From Cellulomonas triticagri (GTDB lineage Bacteria > Actinomycetota > Actinomycetes > Actinomycetales > Cellulomonadaceae), in contig NZ_RFFI01000022.1 in NCBI RefSeq assembly GCF_003696205.1, forward strand, positions 1-41,287: 41,287 nt of DNA, written 5' to 3'. Position numbers and translations under genes: made by a program. Under the pieces are notes generated by a model. That model was not told the DNA's origin, ran no database searches, and saw nothing but the letters and a program-made list of their open reading frames with translations. This document shows, one piece after another, positions 31,891 to 40,872 of this stretch; position 1 is the first letter of the stretch, and each line of letters starts with the position of its first letter.

Positions 31891-33482
31891 CAGCGCTGTC
31901 CCATCTGCCCGTAGCCCTGCGTGGTGGGCGTGCCGCCCTGCAGCGACGCGGCGCCCTGGTTGATGGACGTGGACCGGCCGGTGAGCCGGTTGTAGTCCTC
32001 GGAGTTGTGGCACTTCTCGAGACCGACCTCGTAGGTGATCTTGTGCGAGCGCACGAGGTCGGCGAGGTGCTGGTCGAGGGTGTGCATGCCCTGCTGGGCC
32101 CCGGCCTGCATGGCGGAGTAGATCTGGTGGGTCTTGCCCTCGCGGATGAGGTTGCGGATCGCGGGGGTGGCGACCATGACCTCGGTGGCGACGATGCGCC
32201 CGGTGCCGTGCGACCGCTTGCACAGGGTCTGGCAGACGACGCCCTGCAGCGCGGACGCGAGCTGGGTGCGGATCTGGTCCTGCTGGTAGGACGGGAAGAC
32301 GTCGATGATGCGGTCGATGGTCTGCGCGGCGTCCTGGGTGTGCAGGGTCGCGAAGACGAGGTGACCGGTCTCGGCGGCGGTGAGCGCGACCGACATGGTC
32401 TCGAGGTCGCGGAGCTCGCCGACGAGGATGATGTCGGGGTCCTGGCGCAGCACGTGCTTGAGGGCGTTCGCGAACGAGTGGGTGTCCGCGCCGACCTCGC
32501 GCTGGTTGATGATCGACTTCTTGTGCCGGTGCAGGAACTCGATGGGGTCCTCGACGGTCATGATGTGGTCCGCGCGGGTGCGGTTCGCGAGGTCGACCAT
32601 CGACGCGAGGGTGGTGGACTTGCCGGACCCGGTGGGGCCGGTGACGAGGACGAGCCCGCGCGGCAGGCCGGCGAACGAGCCGACGATCGCGGGGACGCCG
32701 AGCTCCTCGAGCGGCCGGATCTCGTACGGGATGACGCGGAACGCGGCGCCGACGGACTCGCGCTGCTGGTACAGGTTCACGCGGAACCGGGCGTGCCCGC
32801 GCAGCGCGTACGCGAAGTCGAGCTCCAGCTCGGACTCGAACTGCTCGCGCTGCTTCTGCGTGAGGATCGAGAACAGCATGCGCCGCAGCGGCTCGGCGGC
32901 CATCTGCGGCAGCCCCTCGAGCGGCTGCAGGGTGCCGGACTGGCGGACCATCGGCGGGGCGCCGCTGGTGAGGTGCAGGTCGGACGCGCCGATCTCGACC
33001 ATGCGGGCGAGGACGTCGTCCAGGCGGACGTCGCCGTCGATCGCGGCCTGGCCCATGCCGGCGCGGGCCTGCCCGCCGGGGGGCGTCTGCGGGTGCGTCC
33101 GGGCGGCCTGCTGCGCGGGCAGCTGCTGCGTCGGCTGGGCCACGGGCGGCTGCGGGGCCGGCGGCTGCGGGGGCAGCTGCTGCGTCGGCTGCGCGTACCC
33201 GGGCGCGGCCTGCTGGGGCTGCTGGCCGTACGGGGACAGTCCGGCGGGCGGCGCGGCGGGAGCCTGCGCGTACCCGGGGACACCGCTCTGCGGGGTGGCG
33301 GGCTGCTGCGGGAGCCCGGCCTGCTGCTGGCGCAGCTGGGCCCGGGTGGGCGGCGCCTCGACCGGCGCCTGCACGCCGGGCACGGCGAACCGCTGCTCGG
33401 CGGGCGCGCCCGCGGCGGACGGCAGGTACGGCGGCAGGCCCCGCGTCACCTGGCGCGGGTCGTGCGCATCGGACTCGCTCAC
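31890..33482 (-). CDS. pilT: Type IV pilus retraction ATPase PilT with Pro/Gln-rich N-terminal extension
   Basis: PilT powers pilus retraction. The ATPase module is canonical: LDDVLARMVEIGASDLHLTSG near residue 154, Walker A GPTGSGKST at 282-290, an Asp box at VEDPIEF, Walker B ILVGELRD near 352, and the His box TLHTQDAAQTIDRI near 379. The first 145 residues are an extra Pro/Gln/Ala-rich stretch with repeated PTQQLP and GYAQ, making the protein 530 aa against about 350-370 for typical PilT. The second of two tandem GTGs (33482) is preferred because GGGGAG is 5 nt upstream. It lies between pilB and pilC. Confidence 0.93.
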   Translation of the reverse strand: MSESDAHDPRQVTRGLPPYLPSAAGAPAEQRFAVPGVQAPVEAPPTRAQLRQQQAGLPQQPATPQSGVPGYAQAPAAPPAGLSPYGQQPQQAAPGYAQPTQQLPPQPPAPQPPVAQPTQQLPAQQAARTHPQTPPGGQARAGMGQAAIDGDVRLDDVLARMVEIGASDLHLTSGAPPMVRQSGTLQPLEGLPQMAAEPLRRMLFSILTQKQREQFESELELDFAYALRGHARFRVNLYQQRESVGAAFRVIPYEIRPLEELGVPAIVGSFAGLPRGLVLVTGPTGSGKSTTLASMVDLANRTRADHIMTVEDPIEFLHRHKKSIINQREVGADTHSFANALKHVLRQDPDIILVGELRDLETMSVALTAAETGHLVFATLHTQDAAQTIDRIIDVFPSYQQDQIRTQLASALQGVVCQTLCKRSHGTGRIVATEVMVATPAIRNLIREGKTHQIYSAMQAGAQQGMHTLDQHLADLVRSHKITYEVGLEKCHNSEDYNRLTGRSTSINQGAASLQGGTPTTQGYGQMGQR

Positions 33483-33600
33483 CACTGCTCCCCTTCCTCG
33501 CCCGCCCGGCAGGTGCCGGGGCGGATCACGCTCAGCAACATCGGCGCCGGGCGCCGGGTCCTTGAGGCGCGTGCGGCCGCGCCACTCCCCCGCGTGACGC

Positions 33601-35271
33601 TCATGCGACGACCCGCAGGATCTCCTCGAGGGAGGTCTGCCCCAGGGCGACCTTCTGCCAGCCGTCGTCGCGGAGCGTGATCATGCCCTGCTGCCGCGCG
33701 ACGTGGCCGATCTCCGCCGCCGAGGCCCGCGCGACGGCGAGCCGCTCGATGTCCTCGGTCACCCGCATGACCTCGTGCAGCGCGACGCGCCCTCGGTACC
33801 CGGTACGGGAGCAGGCGACGCAGCCGACGGGTCGGAACAGCTCCGGGATCTGCTCGCCGGGCACCCAGGGGAACCGCGCGGCGGTCATCTCCTGCTCGGT
33901 CGGCAGGTACGGCTCGCTGCACTTCCCGCACAGCCGACGCGCGAGCCGCTGCGCGACCACGGCGTCGAGCGCGGACCCGACGAGGAACGGCTCGATCCCC
34001 ATCTCCACGAGCCGGGTGACGGCGGACGGCGCGTCGTTGGTGTGCAGGGTCGAGAGCACGAGGTGACCGGTGAGGGCCGCCTCGATGGCGATCTGCGCGG
34101 TCTCGTGGTCGCGGATCTCACCGAGGAGGACGACGTCGGGGTCGGACCGCAGGATGGACCGCAGCGCCCCGGCGAAGGTGAGCCCGGCCTTGGGGTTGAC
34201 CTGCACCTGGTTGATGCCGGGCAGCCGGTACTCGACCGGGTCCTCGACGGTGATGACGTTGATCTCGGGCTTGGAGACGGCGTTCAGCGTCGCGTACAGG
34301 GTCGTGGACTTGCCGGATCCCGTGGGGCCGGTGACCAGGATCATCCCGTAGGGCTTGGTGTACGACTCGCGGTACGTCTCGTAGTTGTGGTCGAGGAACG
34401 CCAGGTCACGCAGGTCGAGGCTCGCCGTGGAGTTGTCCAGGATCCGCATGACGATCTTCTCGCCCCACACGGTCGGCAGCGTCGCGACACGGAGGTCGAT
34501 CTTGCGCCCGTTGTGGGTGACGGACATGCGGCCGTCCTGGGGCTTGCGCCGCTCGGCGATGTCGATGTCCGAGAGGATCTTGACGCGGGAGATCACGCCG
34601 CCCTGGATCTGCTTGGGCGAGCGCTGCATCTCGTGCAGCACGCCGTCGATCCGGTACCGGACGCGCAGGTCGTGCTCGGTGGGCTCGATGTGGATGTCGG
34701 ACGCGCGGTCCGAGATCGCCTGGGTGACCAGGAGGTTCACGTACCGGACGATGGGCGCGTCGTCCTCGACGACGTCACCGACCTGGGAGAGGTCGACCTC
34801 GGGCCGGCTCTCCTCCTCGAACGCCGAGGACAGGTCCTCCATCTCGCCGTCGGCCCGGCAGTACCGGTCGATGGCGCGCGTGAGGTTCTCGAACGTCGCG
34901 ACGATGGGCAGCACCGTCATGCCGGACACGGTCCGCACGTCGTCGACCGCGACGACGTTGCCGGGGTCGGCGGTGGCGAGCACGAGCGCGCCGTCCTGGA
35001 ACCCGACGGGCAGCACCGTGTACCGCCGGCAGAGCGCGGCGGGCACCATCGAGACCGCCGAGCGGTCCACCTGGAACTCGTCCAGGTCGACGAACGACAT
35101 GCCGACCTGCCGCGCGAGCGCCGCGACCAGCTGACCCTCGGTGAGGATCCCGATCTCGACCAGCGTCCGGCCGAGGGACTGCCCCCGCGCCATCTGCTCG
35201 TCCAGCGCCGCCATGAGCTGCGCCTCGCTGACCAGGCCCTCGTCCAGCAGGATCTCGCCGAGCTGCTTCAC
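33601..35271 (-). CDS. pilB: Type IV pilus extension ATPase PilB with MshEN-like N terminus
   Basis: PilB drives pilus polymerisation. The 556-aa protein has an N-terminal MshEN-like domain with two repeats (QLGEILLDEGLVSEAQLMAA and SLGRTLVEIGILTEGQLVAA), the fold used by related ATPases to bind cyclic di-GMP. The N2 domain contains SDIHIEPTEHDLRVRYRIDG. Walker A is GPTGSGKST at 315-323, the Asp box VEDPVEY, Walker B LLGEIRD near 382, the His box TLHTNDAPSAVTRL, and a tetracysteine zinc motif is C448/C451/C484/C487. The GTG at 35271 follows GGAAGGA by 6 nt. It is the first pilus gene, 115 nt ahead of pilT. Confidence 0.95.
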   Translation of the reverse strand: MKQLGEILLDEGLVSEAQLMAALDEQMARGQSLGRTLVEIGILTEGQLVAALARQVGMSFVDLDEFQVDRSAVSMVPAALCRRYTVLPVGFQDGALVLATADPGNVVAVDDVRTVSGMTVLPIVATFENLTRAIDRYCRADGEMEDLSSAFEEESRPEVDLSQVGDVVEDDAPIVRYVNLLVTQAISDRASDIHIEPTEHDLRVRYRIDGVLHEMQRSPKQIQGGVISRVKILSDIDIAERRKPQDGRMSVTHNGRKIDLRVATLPTVWGEKIVMRILDNSTASLDLRDLAFLDHNYETYRESYTKPYGMILVTGPTGSGKSTTLYATLNAVSKPEINVITVEDPVEYRLPGINQVQVNPKAGLTFAGALRSILRSDPDVVLLGEIRDHETAQIAIEAALTGHLVLSTLHTNDAPSAVTRLVEMGIEPFLVGSALDAVVAQRLARRLCGKCSEPYLPTEQEMTAARFPWVPGEQIPELFRPVGCVACSRTGYRGRVALHEVMRVTEDIERLAVARASAAEIGHVARQQGMITLRDDGWQKVALGQTSLEEILRVVA

Positions 35272-35420
35272 CCCGTGTCCTTCCGTCCCAGGACAGGTCC
35301 GTGCACCTGCCCCGTTCAGGACCATCGGCAGGTCGACGGGGGGAGATGAGGCGGGAGCGTCGCCCGGTTGGCGGATCGGGCCGTGACAGCGGGTGAACTG
35401 CGCTGGTCAGGCGGGCGCTG

Positions 35421-36287
35421 CTACGCGAGCGCGGCGGTGAGCGCGGCGTCCATGGCCGCCAGGGGCCCGGGGCGGCCGGTCATCAGCCGTACCTGCTCGA
35501 CGGCCTGGTGCAGGAGCATCCGCTCGCCGGGCACGGCGACGGCACCGCGGTCGCACCACGCGGCGGACAGGGCGGTGGGCCGGGGGTCGTAGGCGACGTC
35601 CAGCAGGACGGCGGCGGGGCGGGGGGCCGCTGGCGCGGCGCGCACGTCGAGGGCGAGGGCGTCGGCGGCGCGCGGCGGCAGCGTGGAGACCACGAGGTCC
35701 GCGCGGGCCATGGCGGCGACGGCCTCGGTCAGGGGCCGGAAGACGGGCTCGACGCCCATGCGGTGCGCGGCGCGGGCGAGCCCGCCGGTGCGGCCGAGGG
35801 ACCGCACGTGCACGACGGGCGTGGTGCAGCCGAGCTGCGCGAGGGCGGCGAGCGTGGACGACGCGGTCGCCCCGGCCCCGAGGACCACGGCCGAGCGGGA
35901 CCCGGCGGCCGAGCCGGTCTCCAGGCCCTCGGTGAGCGCCGCGACGATCCCGTGCACGTCGGTGTTGGCGCCGGTGAGCACGGGCCGCGCTCCCCCGCCC
36001 TGCACGAGGACGGTGTTGACGGCGCCGACGACCTCGGCGAGCGGCTCGACGTGGTCGACCAGGGCCATGACGGCCTGCTTGTGCGGCATCGTGACGCTCA
36101 GCCCCGCCCAGGTGCCGTCGAGCGCCGCGACGAACGACGGCAGGTCGTCCTCCGTGAGGTCGACCGGGTCGTACGCCCAGCCGTCGAGGCCGAGCGCCGC
36201 GTAGGCGGCGCGGTGCAGCACGGGCGACAGGGAGTGGGACACCGGGTGGCCGATGACGGCCGCCCGGCGCCCCGCTGCCGGTGCCAC
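35421..36287 (-). CDS. aroE: Shikimate dehydrogenase
   Basis: AroE reduces 3-dehydroshikimate to shikimate with NADPH. The 288-aa protein has the substrate-binding VIGHPVSHSLSPVLHRAAY, SVTMPHKQAVMALVD with the catalytic Lys, ANTDVHGIVAAL, and the nucleotide-binding VVLGAGATASSTLAAL. A late stretch reads PGERMLLHQAVEQVRLMTG. The GTG at 36287 overlaps the mltG stop (TAGTG) by 1 nt, so they are coupled. The rest of the shikimate cluster lies 13 kb away beyond the pilus locus. Confidence 0.95.
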   Translation of the reverse strand: MAPAAGRRAAVIGHPVSHSLSPVLHRAAYAALGLDGWAYDPVDLTEDDLPSFVAALDGTWAGLSVTMPHKQAVMALVDHVEPLAEVVGAVNTVLVQGGGARPVLTGANTDVHGIVAALTEGLETGSAAGSRSAVVLGAGATASSTLAALAQLGCTTPVVHVRSLGRTGGLARAAHRMGVEPVFRPLTEAVAAMARADLVVSTLPPRAADALALDVRAAPAAPRPAAVLLDVAYDPRPTALSAAWCDRGAVAVPGERMLLHQAVEQVRLMTGRPGPLAAMDAALTAALA

Positions 36288-37453
36288 TACTGGTTCTCGC
36301 GCTGCCAGGCGCGCAGCTCGTCCACGTACGTCTGGTGCTCGGCGAACGTCTCGGAGAACTTCGTCTCGCCGGTGTCCAGGTTGACGGTCACCCAGAACAA
36401 CCACGGGCCGTCGGCCGGGTTGAGCACGGCGTCGATCGACACCTCGCCGGGGTTGGCGATGGGCGTCGGGGGCAGGCCCGGGATCTTGTACGAGTTGTAC
36501 GGGTTGTAGGGCGGCTGGGCGTCCCGGGTGTCGGCGGTCGTCAGCTGCGTCCCCGGGATGCCGAGACCGTACGCGTTGATGGCGTCGATCTGGAGCGCCA
36601 TCTCGATGTCGAGCCGGTTCTGGATCGCCCGCGCGATCTTCGCCCGGTCCTCGTCGAGCTTGCCCTCGCGCTCCACGATGGACGCCTTGTTCAGCACCGT
36701 CTCCCACTGGTCCTGGGCGACGCCCCGGTCGGTGAGGATCGACACGGTCCGCGCGACCATCTGCGACAGCACCGAGGCGGCGGTGGAGCCGGGCTCGACG
36801 TCGTAGGTGGCGGGGAACAGCCAGCCCTCGACGTTGCCGCCGGCCTCGGCGGGCAGTCCGATGGCGGCGGGGTCCGCGGCGGCGGCCTCGAAGTCCTCGA
36901 CGGGGATCGTCGTGATCTCGTAGAGCCGCTGGTAGATCTGGTCGGCGGTGTAGCCCTCGGGGATGGTGACCCGGTTGGAGACGCGGTTCTCGGCGTCGAG
37001 CAGCGCGTTGACCGCGTCGCTCGCCTTCATCTCCATCAGCAGGGTGTACGCGCCGGGCTGGATGCCGGTGGCGGCGGGGTTGGCGGCGTAGGCGTCGGTG
37101 AACGCCTTCGCGGTCGCGACGACGCCCGCCTCCTCGAGGGTGGCGCCGATGGCGCCGCCGGTGTCGCCGGACGCGACGGTGACCTGCACCTCGCCGCTAC
37201 CGGGCCCGGGGAAGTCGCTGACGGAGTCGTCGCCGCCCCCGCCGCCCGAGAACAGCCCGCCGAAGATGCTCCACACGACGAACGCCATGCCGCCGACGAG
37301 CGCGAGGGCGAGCACGAGCACGCTGGCGCTGCGGCGACGCCGGGTCTTGCGCCGACGGGCCTTGATGGCCTTGTCGTCCCGGCGCGAGCGGCGTGAGGGC
37401 GGGGGTGCCTCGTGGTGCTCCTGCTGCGGAGCACCGAGGAACAGGTCGCTCAC
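36287..37453 (-). CDS. mltG: Endolytic murein transglycosylase MltG
   Basis: MltG is a membrane-anchored enzyme that cuts nascent peptidoglycan strands. The 388-aa protein has a very basic cytoplasmic tail, a transmembrane helix at about residues 43-67 (SASVLVLALALVGGMAFVVW), a Gly-rich linker, a LysM-like domain and the YceG domain. The YceG domain has VTIPEGYTADQIYQRLYEI, EGWLFPATYDVEPG and the catalytic ASIVEREGK, plus YNPYNSYKIPGLPPTPIANP. The GTG at 37453 overlaps the ruvX stop by 4 nt. The set alaS-ruvX-mltG-aroE is widely conserved in actinobacteria. Confidence 0.95.
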   Translation of the reverse strand: MSDLFLGAPQQEHHEAPPPSRRSRRDDKAIKARRRKTRRRRSASVLVLALALVGGMAFVVWSIFGGLFSGGGGGDDSVSDFPGPGSGEVQVTVASGDTGGAIGATLEEAGVVATAKAFTDAYAANPAATGIQPGAYTLLMEMKASDAVNALLDAENRVSNRVTIPEGYTADQIYQRLYEITTIPVEDFEAAAADPAAIGLPAEAGGNVEGWLFPATYDVEPGSTAASVLSQMVARTVSILTDRGVAQDQWETVLNKASIVEREGKLDEDRAKIARAIQNRLDIEMALQIDAINAYGLGIPGTQLTTADTRDAQPPYNPYNSYKIPGLPPTPIANPGEVSIDAVLNPADGPWLFWVTVNLDTGETKFSETFAEHQTYVDELRAWQRENQ

Positions 37454-38013
37454 TCGGTCGTCCCTTCGGTGTGTCCTGCGTGTCCAGCGTCCCGCGGACC
37501 CCCCGCGCGTCCACCCGGTGCGTCCTGCGGGCGGGTCGGTTCGACCCGCTCGCCGGGCCGGCGGCCCGTGGAGCGCTCCGCGTCCAACGCGGTCTGCAGG
37601 ATCACCACCGCCGCGGCCTGGTCGACCACGGAGCGGTGACGTCGCCCGGATCTCCCGGACGCGTGCAGCGCCTGATGAGCGGTGACGGTGCTCATCCGCT
37701 CGTCGACCATGCGCACCGGTACGGGTGCGACGGCCTGCGCCAGCGCACCAGCGTACAAGCGCGCCGACTCGGCCGCAGCACCTTCGGTCCCGGACAGGTG
37801 CTTCGGCAGCCCGACGTAGACCGCGGCGGCGAACCGCTCGGCGACCTCCTCGACGATCTGCGCGACGTCCTTCGGCAGGTCACCGGCCTTCGGCGTGCGG
37901 GTGTCGCGGGCGAGCGTGGCGACCGGGGTGGCCACGAGACCGTCGGGGTCGCTGGCCGCGAGACCGACGCGCACGGACCCGACGTCGACCGCCAGGCGCG
38001 CCCCGCGCACCAC
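37450..38013 (-). CDS. ruvX: Holliday junction resolvase-like protein RuvX/YqgF
   Basis: RuvX is an RNase H-fold nuclease implicated in rRNA 5' maturation or Holliday junction resolution. The 187-aa protein has the first catalytic Asp in LAVDVGSVRVGLAASD, VYVGLPKHLSGTEG, RMVDERMSTVTAHQAL and VVDQAAAVVILQTALD. The last 40 residues are a Pro/Gly/Arg-rich extension not typical of the family. Two tandem GTGs (38013, 38010) are possible starts, preceded by GGACGAG. It lies 38 nt after alaS and overlaps mltG by 4 nt. Confidence 0.93.
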   Translation of the reverse strand: MVRGARLAVDVGSVRVGLAASDPDGLVATPVATLARDTRTPKAGDLPKDVAQIVEEVAERFAAAVYVGLPKHLSGTEGAAAESARLYAGALAQAVAPVPVRMVDERMSTVTAHQALHASGRSGRRHRSVVDQAAAVVILQTALDAERSTGRRPGERVEPTRPQDAPGGRAGGPRDAGHAGHTEGTTE

Positions 38014-38051
38014 CTCGTCCGGGGACGGGGTGGTGCCGGGCGTGCCGGCGC

Positions 38052-40751
38052 TCAGGCGCCCGCCTCGATCGCGGCCCGCACCCCGTCGAGGGCCTCCGGC
38101 AGACGCGTCGCGTCGGCGCCGCCGCCCTGGGCGAGGTCGTCCTTGCCGCCACCGCCGCCACCAAGGACACCGGACGCGGTCTTCACCAGGGCACCGGCCC
38201 GGACACCAGCGGCGCGCGCCGCGGCGTTCGTGGCGATGACGACCACCGGGCGGCCCTTGGCGACGCCGCCGACCGCGACGACCGCGGGGGCGGACTCGCC
38301 GAGCCGCGCCCGGACGTCGAGCACGAGGGTGCGCAGGTCGTCGGCGGCGACCTCACCGGCGTCGTGCGTGACGACGCGGGTGCCGACGACGTCGACCGCG
38401 CCCGCGGCGAGCGCGCCCGCCTGGGCGAGCACCTGGGCGGCGCGCACGGAGGCGAGCTCCTTCTCGGAGTCCTTCAGGCGGCCGAGCAGCGACGCGACGC
38501 GGTCGGCGAGCTCCTCGGGGCGCGCACCGAGCAGGCCGGAGAGCTGGCCGACGAGCGCGCGCTCCTTGGCGTGGAAGCCGTAGGCGCCGTCACCGACGAG
38601 CGCGTCGACGCGGCGGACGCCGGAGCCGATGGACGACTCGCCGAGCAGCGTGACGAGGCCGAGCTCGCCGGAGCGGCGCACGTGGGTGCCACCGCAGAGC
38701 TCGCGCGACCAGTCGCCGCCGATGGACACGACGCGCACCTGGTCGCCGTACTTCTCGCCGAACAGCGCCATGGCGCCGAGCGCCCGCGCCTCGGAGATCG
38801 GCATGACGGCGTCGGTGACGTCCAGGTCCTCCTGGAGCCGGGCGTTGACCCGCTCCTCGACCTCGGACAGCACGCCCGCGGGGACGGCCTGGCCGGACCG
38901 GAAGTCGAACCGGATGCGGCTGGGCGCGTTCTCGGAGCCCGCCTGGGTCGCGCTGTCGCCCAGGGACTCCTGGATGGCCTTGTGCACCATGTGCGTCGCG
39001 GTGTGCGCGCGGCTGATGGCGAGGCGGCGCTCGGTGTCGATGGTCGCGACGCCGGGCTCGTCGAGCGTCATGGTGCCCTCGACCAGGCGGCCGCGGTGCA
39101 CGGGCAGGCCCTTGACCGGCGCCTGGACGTCGTCCACCTCGATGGTCGCGCCGCCGTCGAGCACGATCGTGCCGTGGTCGGCGAGCTGCCCGCCCATCTC
39201 GGCGTAGAACGGCGTGACGTCGAGCACGACCTCGACGTCCGCGGGCGCCGTCGCGGCGGGCGCGGGCACGCCGTCGACCAGCAGGCCCACGACGCGCGAG
39301 CGCGAGGTGGTGCGGTCGTAGCCCACGAACTCCACCGGCTTCGCCCCGGATCCCGACAGCGTGCTGTGCAGGTCCTGGTAGGCCGCGGTGTCGGTACGGC
39401 CCGCGCGCTTGGCCAGCGCGTCGGCGCGCGCCCGGTCGCGCTGCGCCTGCATGAGCGTGCGGAACGCCTTCTCGTCCACGGAGACGCCCTGCTCGGCCGC
39501 CATCTCGAGGGTGAGGTCGATCGGGAACCCGTAGGTGTCGTGCAGCTGGAACGCCTTCTCGCCGGTCAGCAGCGGGCGGGACGCGGACCCGGCGGGCACC
39601 TGCTTGGCCTCGGAGACCGCCAGGTCGAGGATCGAGGTGCCGGAGACGAGCGTGCGCAGGAACGACTCCTCCTCCGCGTACGCCACACGGGCGATGCGGT
39701 CGAAGTCGGTCGCGAGCTCCGGGTACGACGGGGACATCGCGTCGCGGGACACCGGCAGCAGCGTCGGCAGCGCGGGGGTCTCGACGCCGAGCAGGCGCAT
39801 CGCGCGGATCGCGCGGCGCAGCAGGCGGCGCAGCACGTAGCCGCGGCCCTCGTTGGACGGGGTGACGCCGTCGCCCATGAGCATCAGGCCGGAGCGGACG
39901 TGGTCCGCGACGACGCGCATGCGGACGTCGTCGTCGTGGTTCTCGCCGTACGTGCGGCCCGACAGGCGCTGCGCGGCCTCGATGACCGGGAACACCTCGT
40001 CGATCTCGTACATGTTGTCGACGCCCTGCAGCAGGAACGCGACGCGCTCCAGGCCCATGCCGGTGTCGATGTTCTTCTGCTTGAGCTCGCCGAGGATCGG
40101 GAAGTCCTCCTTGCCGCCCCCGTCGCCGCGCTCGTACTGCATGAACACGAGGTTCCAGATCTCGATGTACCGGTCCTCGTCGACGACCGGGCCGCCCTCG
40201 GCGCCGAACTCCGGGCCGCGGTCGACGTAGATCTCCGAGCACGGGCCCGCGGGGCCGCGCGCGCCGGTCGACCAGTAGTTGTCCTTCATGCCGCGGCGCT
40301 GGATGCGCTCGTCCGGCAGGCCCGCGATCTGCTTCCAGAGCTCCGCGGCCTCGTCGTCGGTCTCGTAGACGGTGACCCAGATCTTGTCGACGGGGAACCC
40401 GTAACCACCCTGGTCCTGGGGCGTCGTGATGAGCTCCCAGGCGTTGCGGATCGCCCCCTCCTTGAAGTAGTCGCCGAAGGAGAAGTTGCCGTTCATCTGG
40501 AAGAACGTGCCGTGGCGGGTGGTCTTGCCGACCTCCTCGATGTCGAGGGTGCGCACGCACTTCTGCACGCTCGTCGCGCGCGGCCACGGCGCCGTCTGCT
40601 CCCCCAGCATGTAGGGGATGAACGGGACCATGCCGGCGATGACGAACAGCGTCGACGGGTCGGGCGAGATCAGCGGGGCCGAGGGCACCACGGCGTGGCC
40701 GCGGGCCTCGAAGAAGTCGAGCCAACGCTGGCGGATCTCGGCGGTGCGCAT
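38052..40751 (-). CDS. alaS: Alanyl-tRNA synthetase
   Basis: AlaS charges tRNA-Ala and edits misacylated Ser and Gly. The 899-aa protein starts [19 protein letters not shown] and has the class II catalytic domain ([34 protein letters not shown]) and the tRNA-recognition helices. The editing domain has metal ligands in HTATHMVH and RELCGGTHV, and the C-Ala domain ends [15 protein letters not shown]. The ATG at 40751 follows GAGGA. The upstream 120 nt contain a hairpin and a candidate -10. Confidence 0.98.
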   Translation of the reverse strand: MRTAEIRQRWLDFFEARGHAVVPSAPLISPDPSTLFVIAGMVPFIPYMLGEQTAPWPRATSVQKCVRTLDIEEVGKTTRHGTFFQMNGNFSFGDYFKEGAIRNAWELITTPQDQGGYGFPVDKIWVTVYETDDEAAELWKQIAGLPDERIQRRGMKDNYWSTGARGPAGPCSEIYVDRGPEFGAEGGPVVDEDRYIEIWNLVFMQYERGDGGGKEDFPILGELKQKNIDTGMGLERVAFLLQGVDNMYEIDEVFPVIEAAQRLSGRTYGENHDDDVRMRVVADHVRSGLMLMGDGVTPSNEGRGYVLRRLLRRAIRAMRLLGVETPALPTLLPVSRDAMSPSYPELATDFDRIARVAYAEEESFLRTLVSGTSILDLAVSEAKQVPAGSASRPLLTGEKAFQLHDTYGFPIDLTLEMAAEQGVSVDEKAFRTLMQAQRDRARADALAKRAGRTDTAAYQDLHSTLSGSGAKPVEFVGYDRTTSRSRVVGLLVDGVPAPAATAPADVEVVLDVTPFYAEMGGQLADHGTIVLDGGATIEVDDVQAPVKGLPVHRGRLVEGTMTLDEPGVATIDTERRLAISRAHTATHMVHKAIQESLGDSATQAGSENAPSRIRFDFRSGQAVPAGVLSEVEERVNARLQEDLDVTDAVMPISEARALGAMALFGEKYGDQVRVVSIGGDWSRELCGGTHVRRSGELGLVTLLGESSIGSGVRRVDALVGDGAYGFHAKERALVGQLSGLLGARPEELADRVASLLGRLKDSEKELASVRAAQVLAQAGALAAGAVDVVGTRVVTHDAGEVAADDLRTLVLDVRARLGESAPAVVAVGGVAKGRPVVVIATNAAARAAGVRAGALVKTASGVLGGGGGGKDDLAQGGGADATRLPEALDGVRAAIEAGA

Positions 40752-40811
40752 GGTGTCCTCGTCATCTCGGGCGGAGGGTCCTCCACCGGTGGTCGTGCTC
40801 GTCGTGCGGTG

Positions 40812-40852
40812 GCGCCGCTACACGTCCGTAGCGGGCGCCGGGTGCAGCCTAG
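40812..40852 (-). promoter_or_regulatory. alaS upstream region: candidate -10 and hairpin
   Basis: Minus-strand TAGGCT (plus 40847-40852) fits a -10 element. Just downstream a stem pairs GGCGCC-GCTAC (40812-40822) with GTAGC-g-GGCGCC (40829-40840), so the hairpin would sit at the very 5' end of an alaS transcript of about 90 nt leader. It could equally be the terminator of the upstream gene. No T-box features were found. Confidence 0.4.
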
Positions 40853-40872
40853 GCGGCTGCGCGGCCCGGACC

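Noticed and set aside
40752..40872. T-box leader upstream of alaS
   Set aside because: No T-box consensus or specifier-loop architecture is present and the leader is too short.
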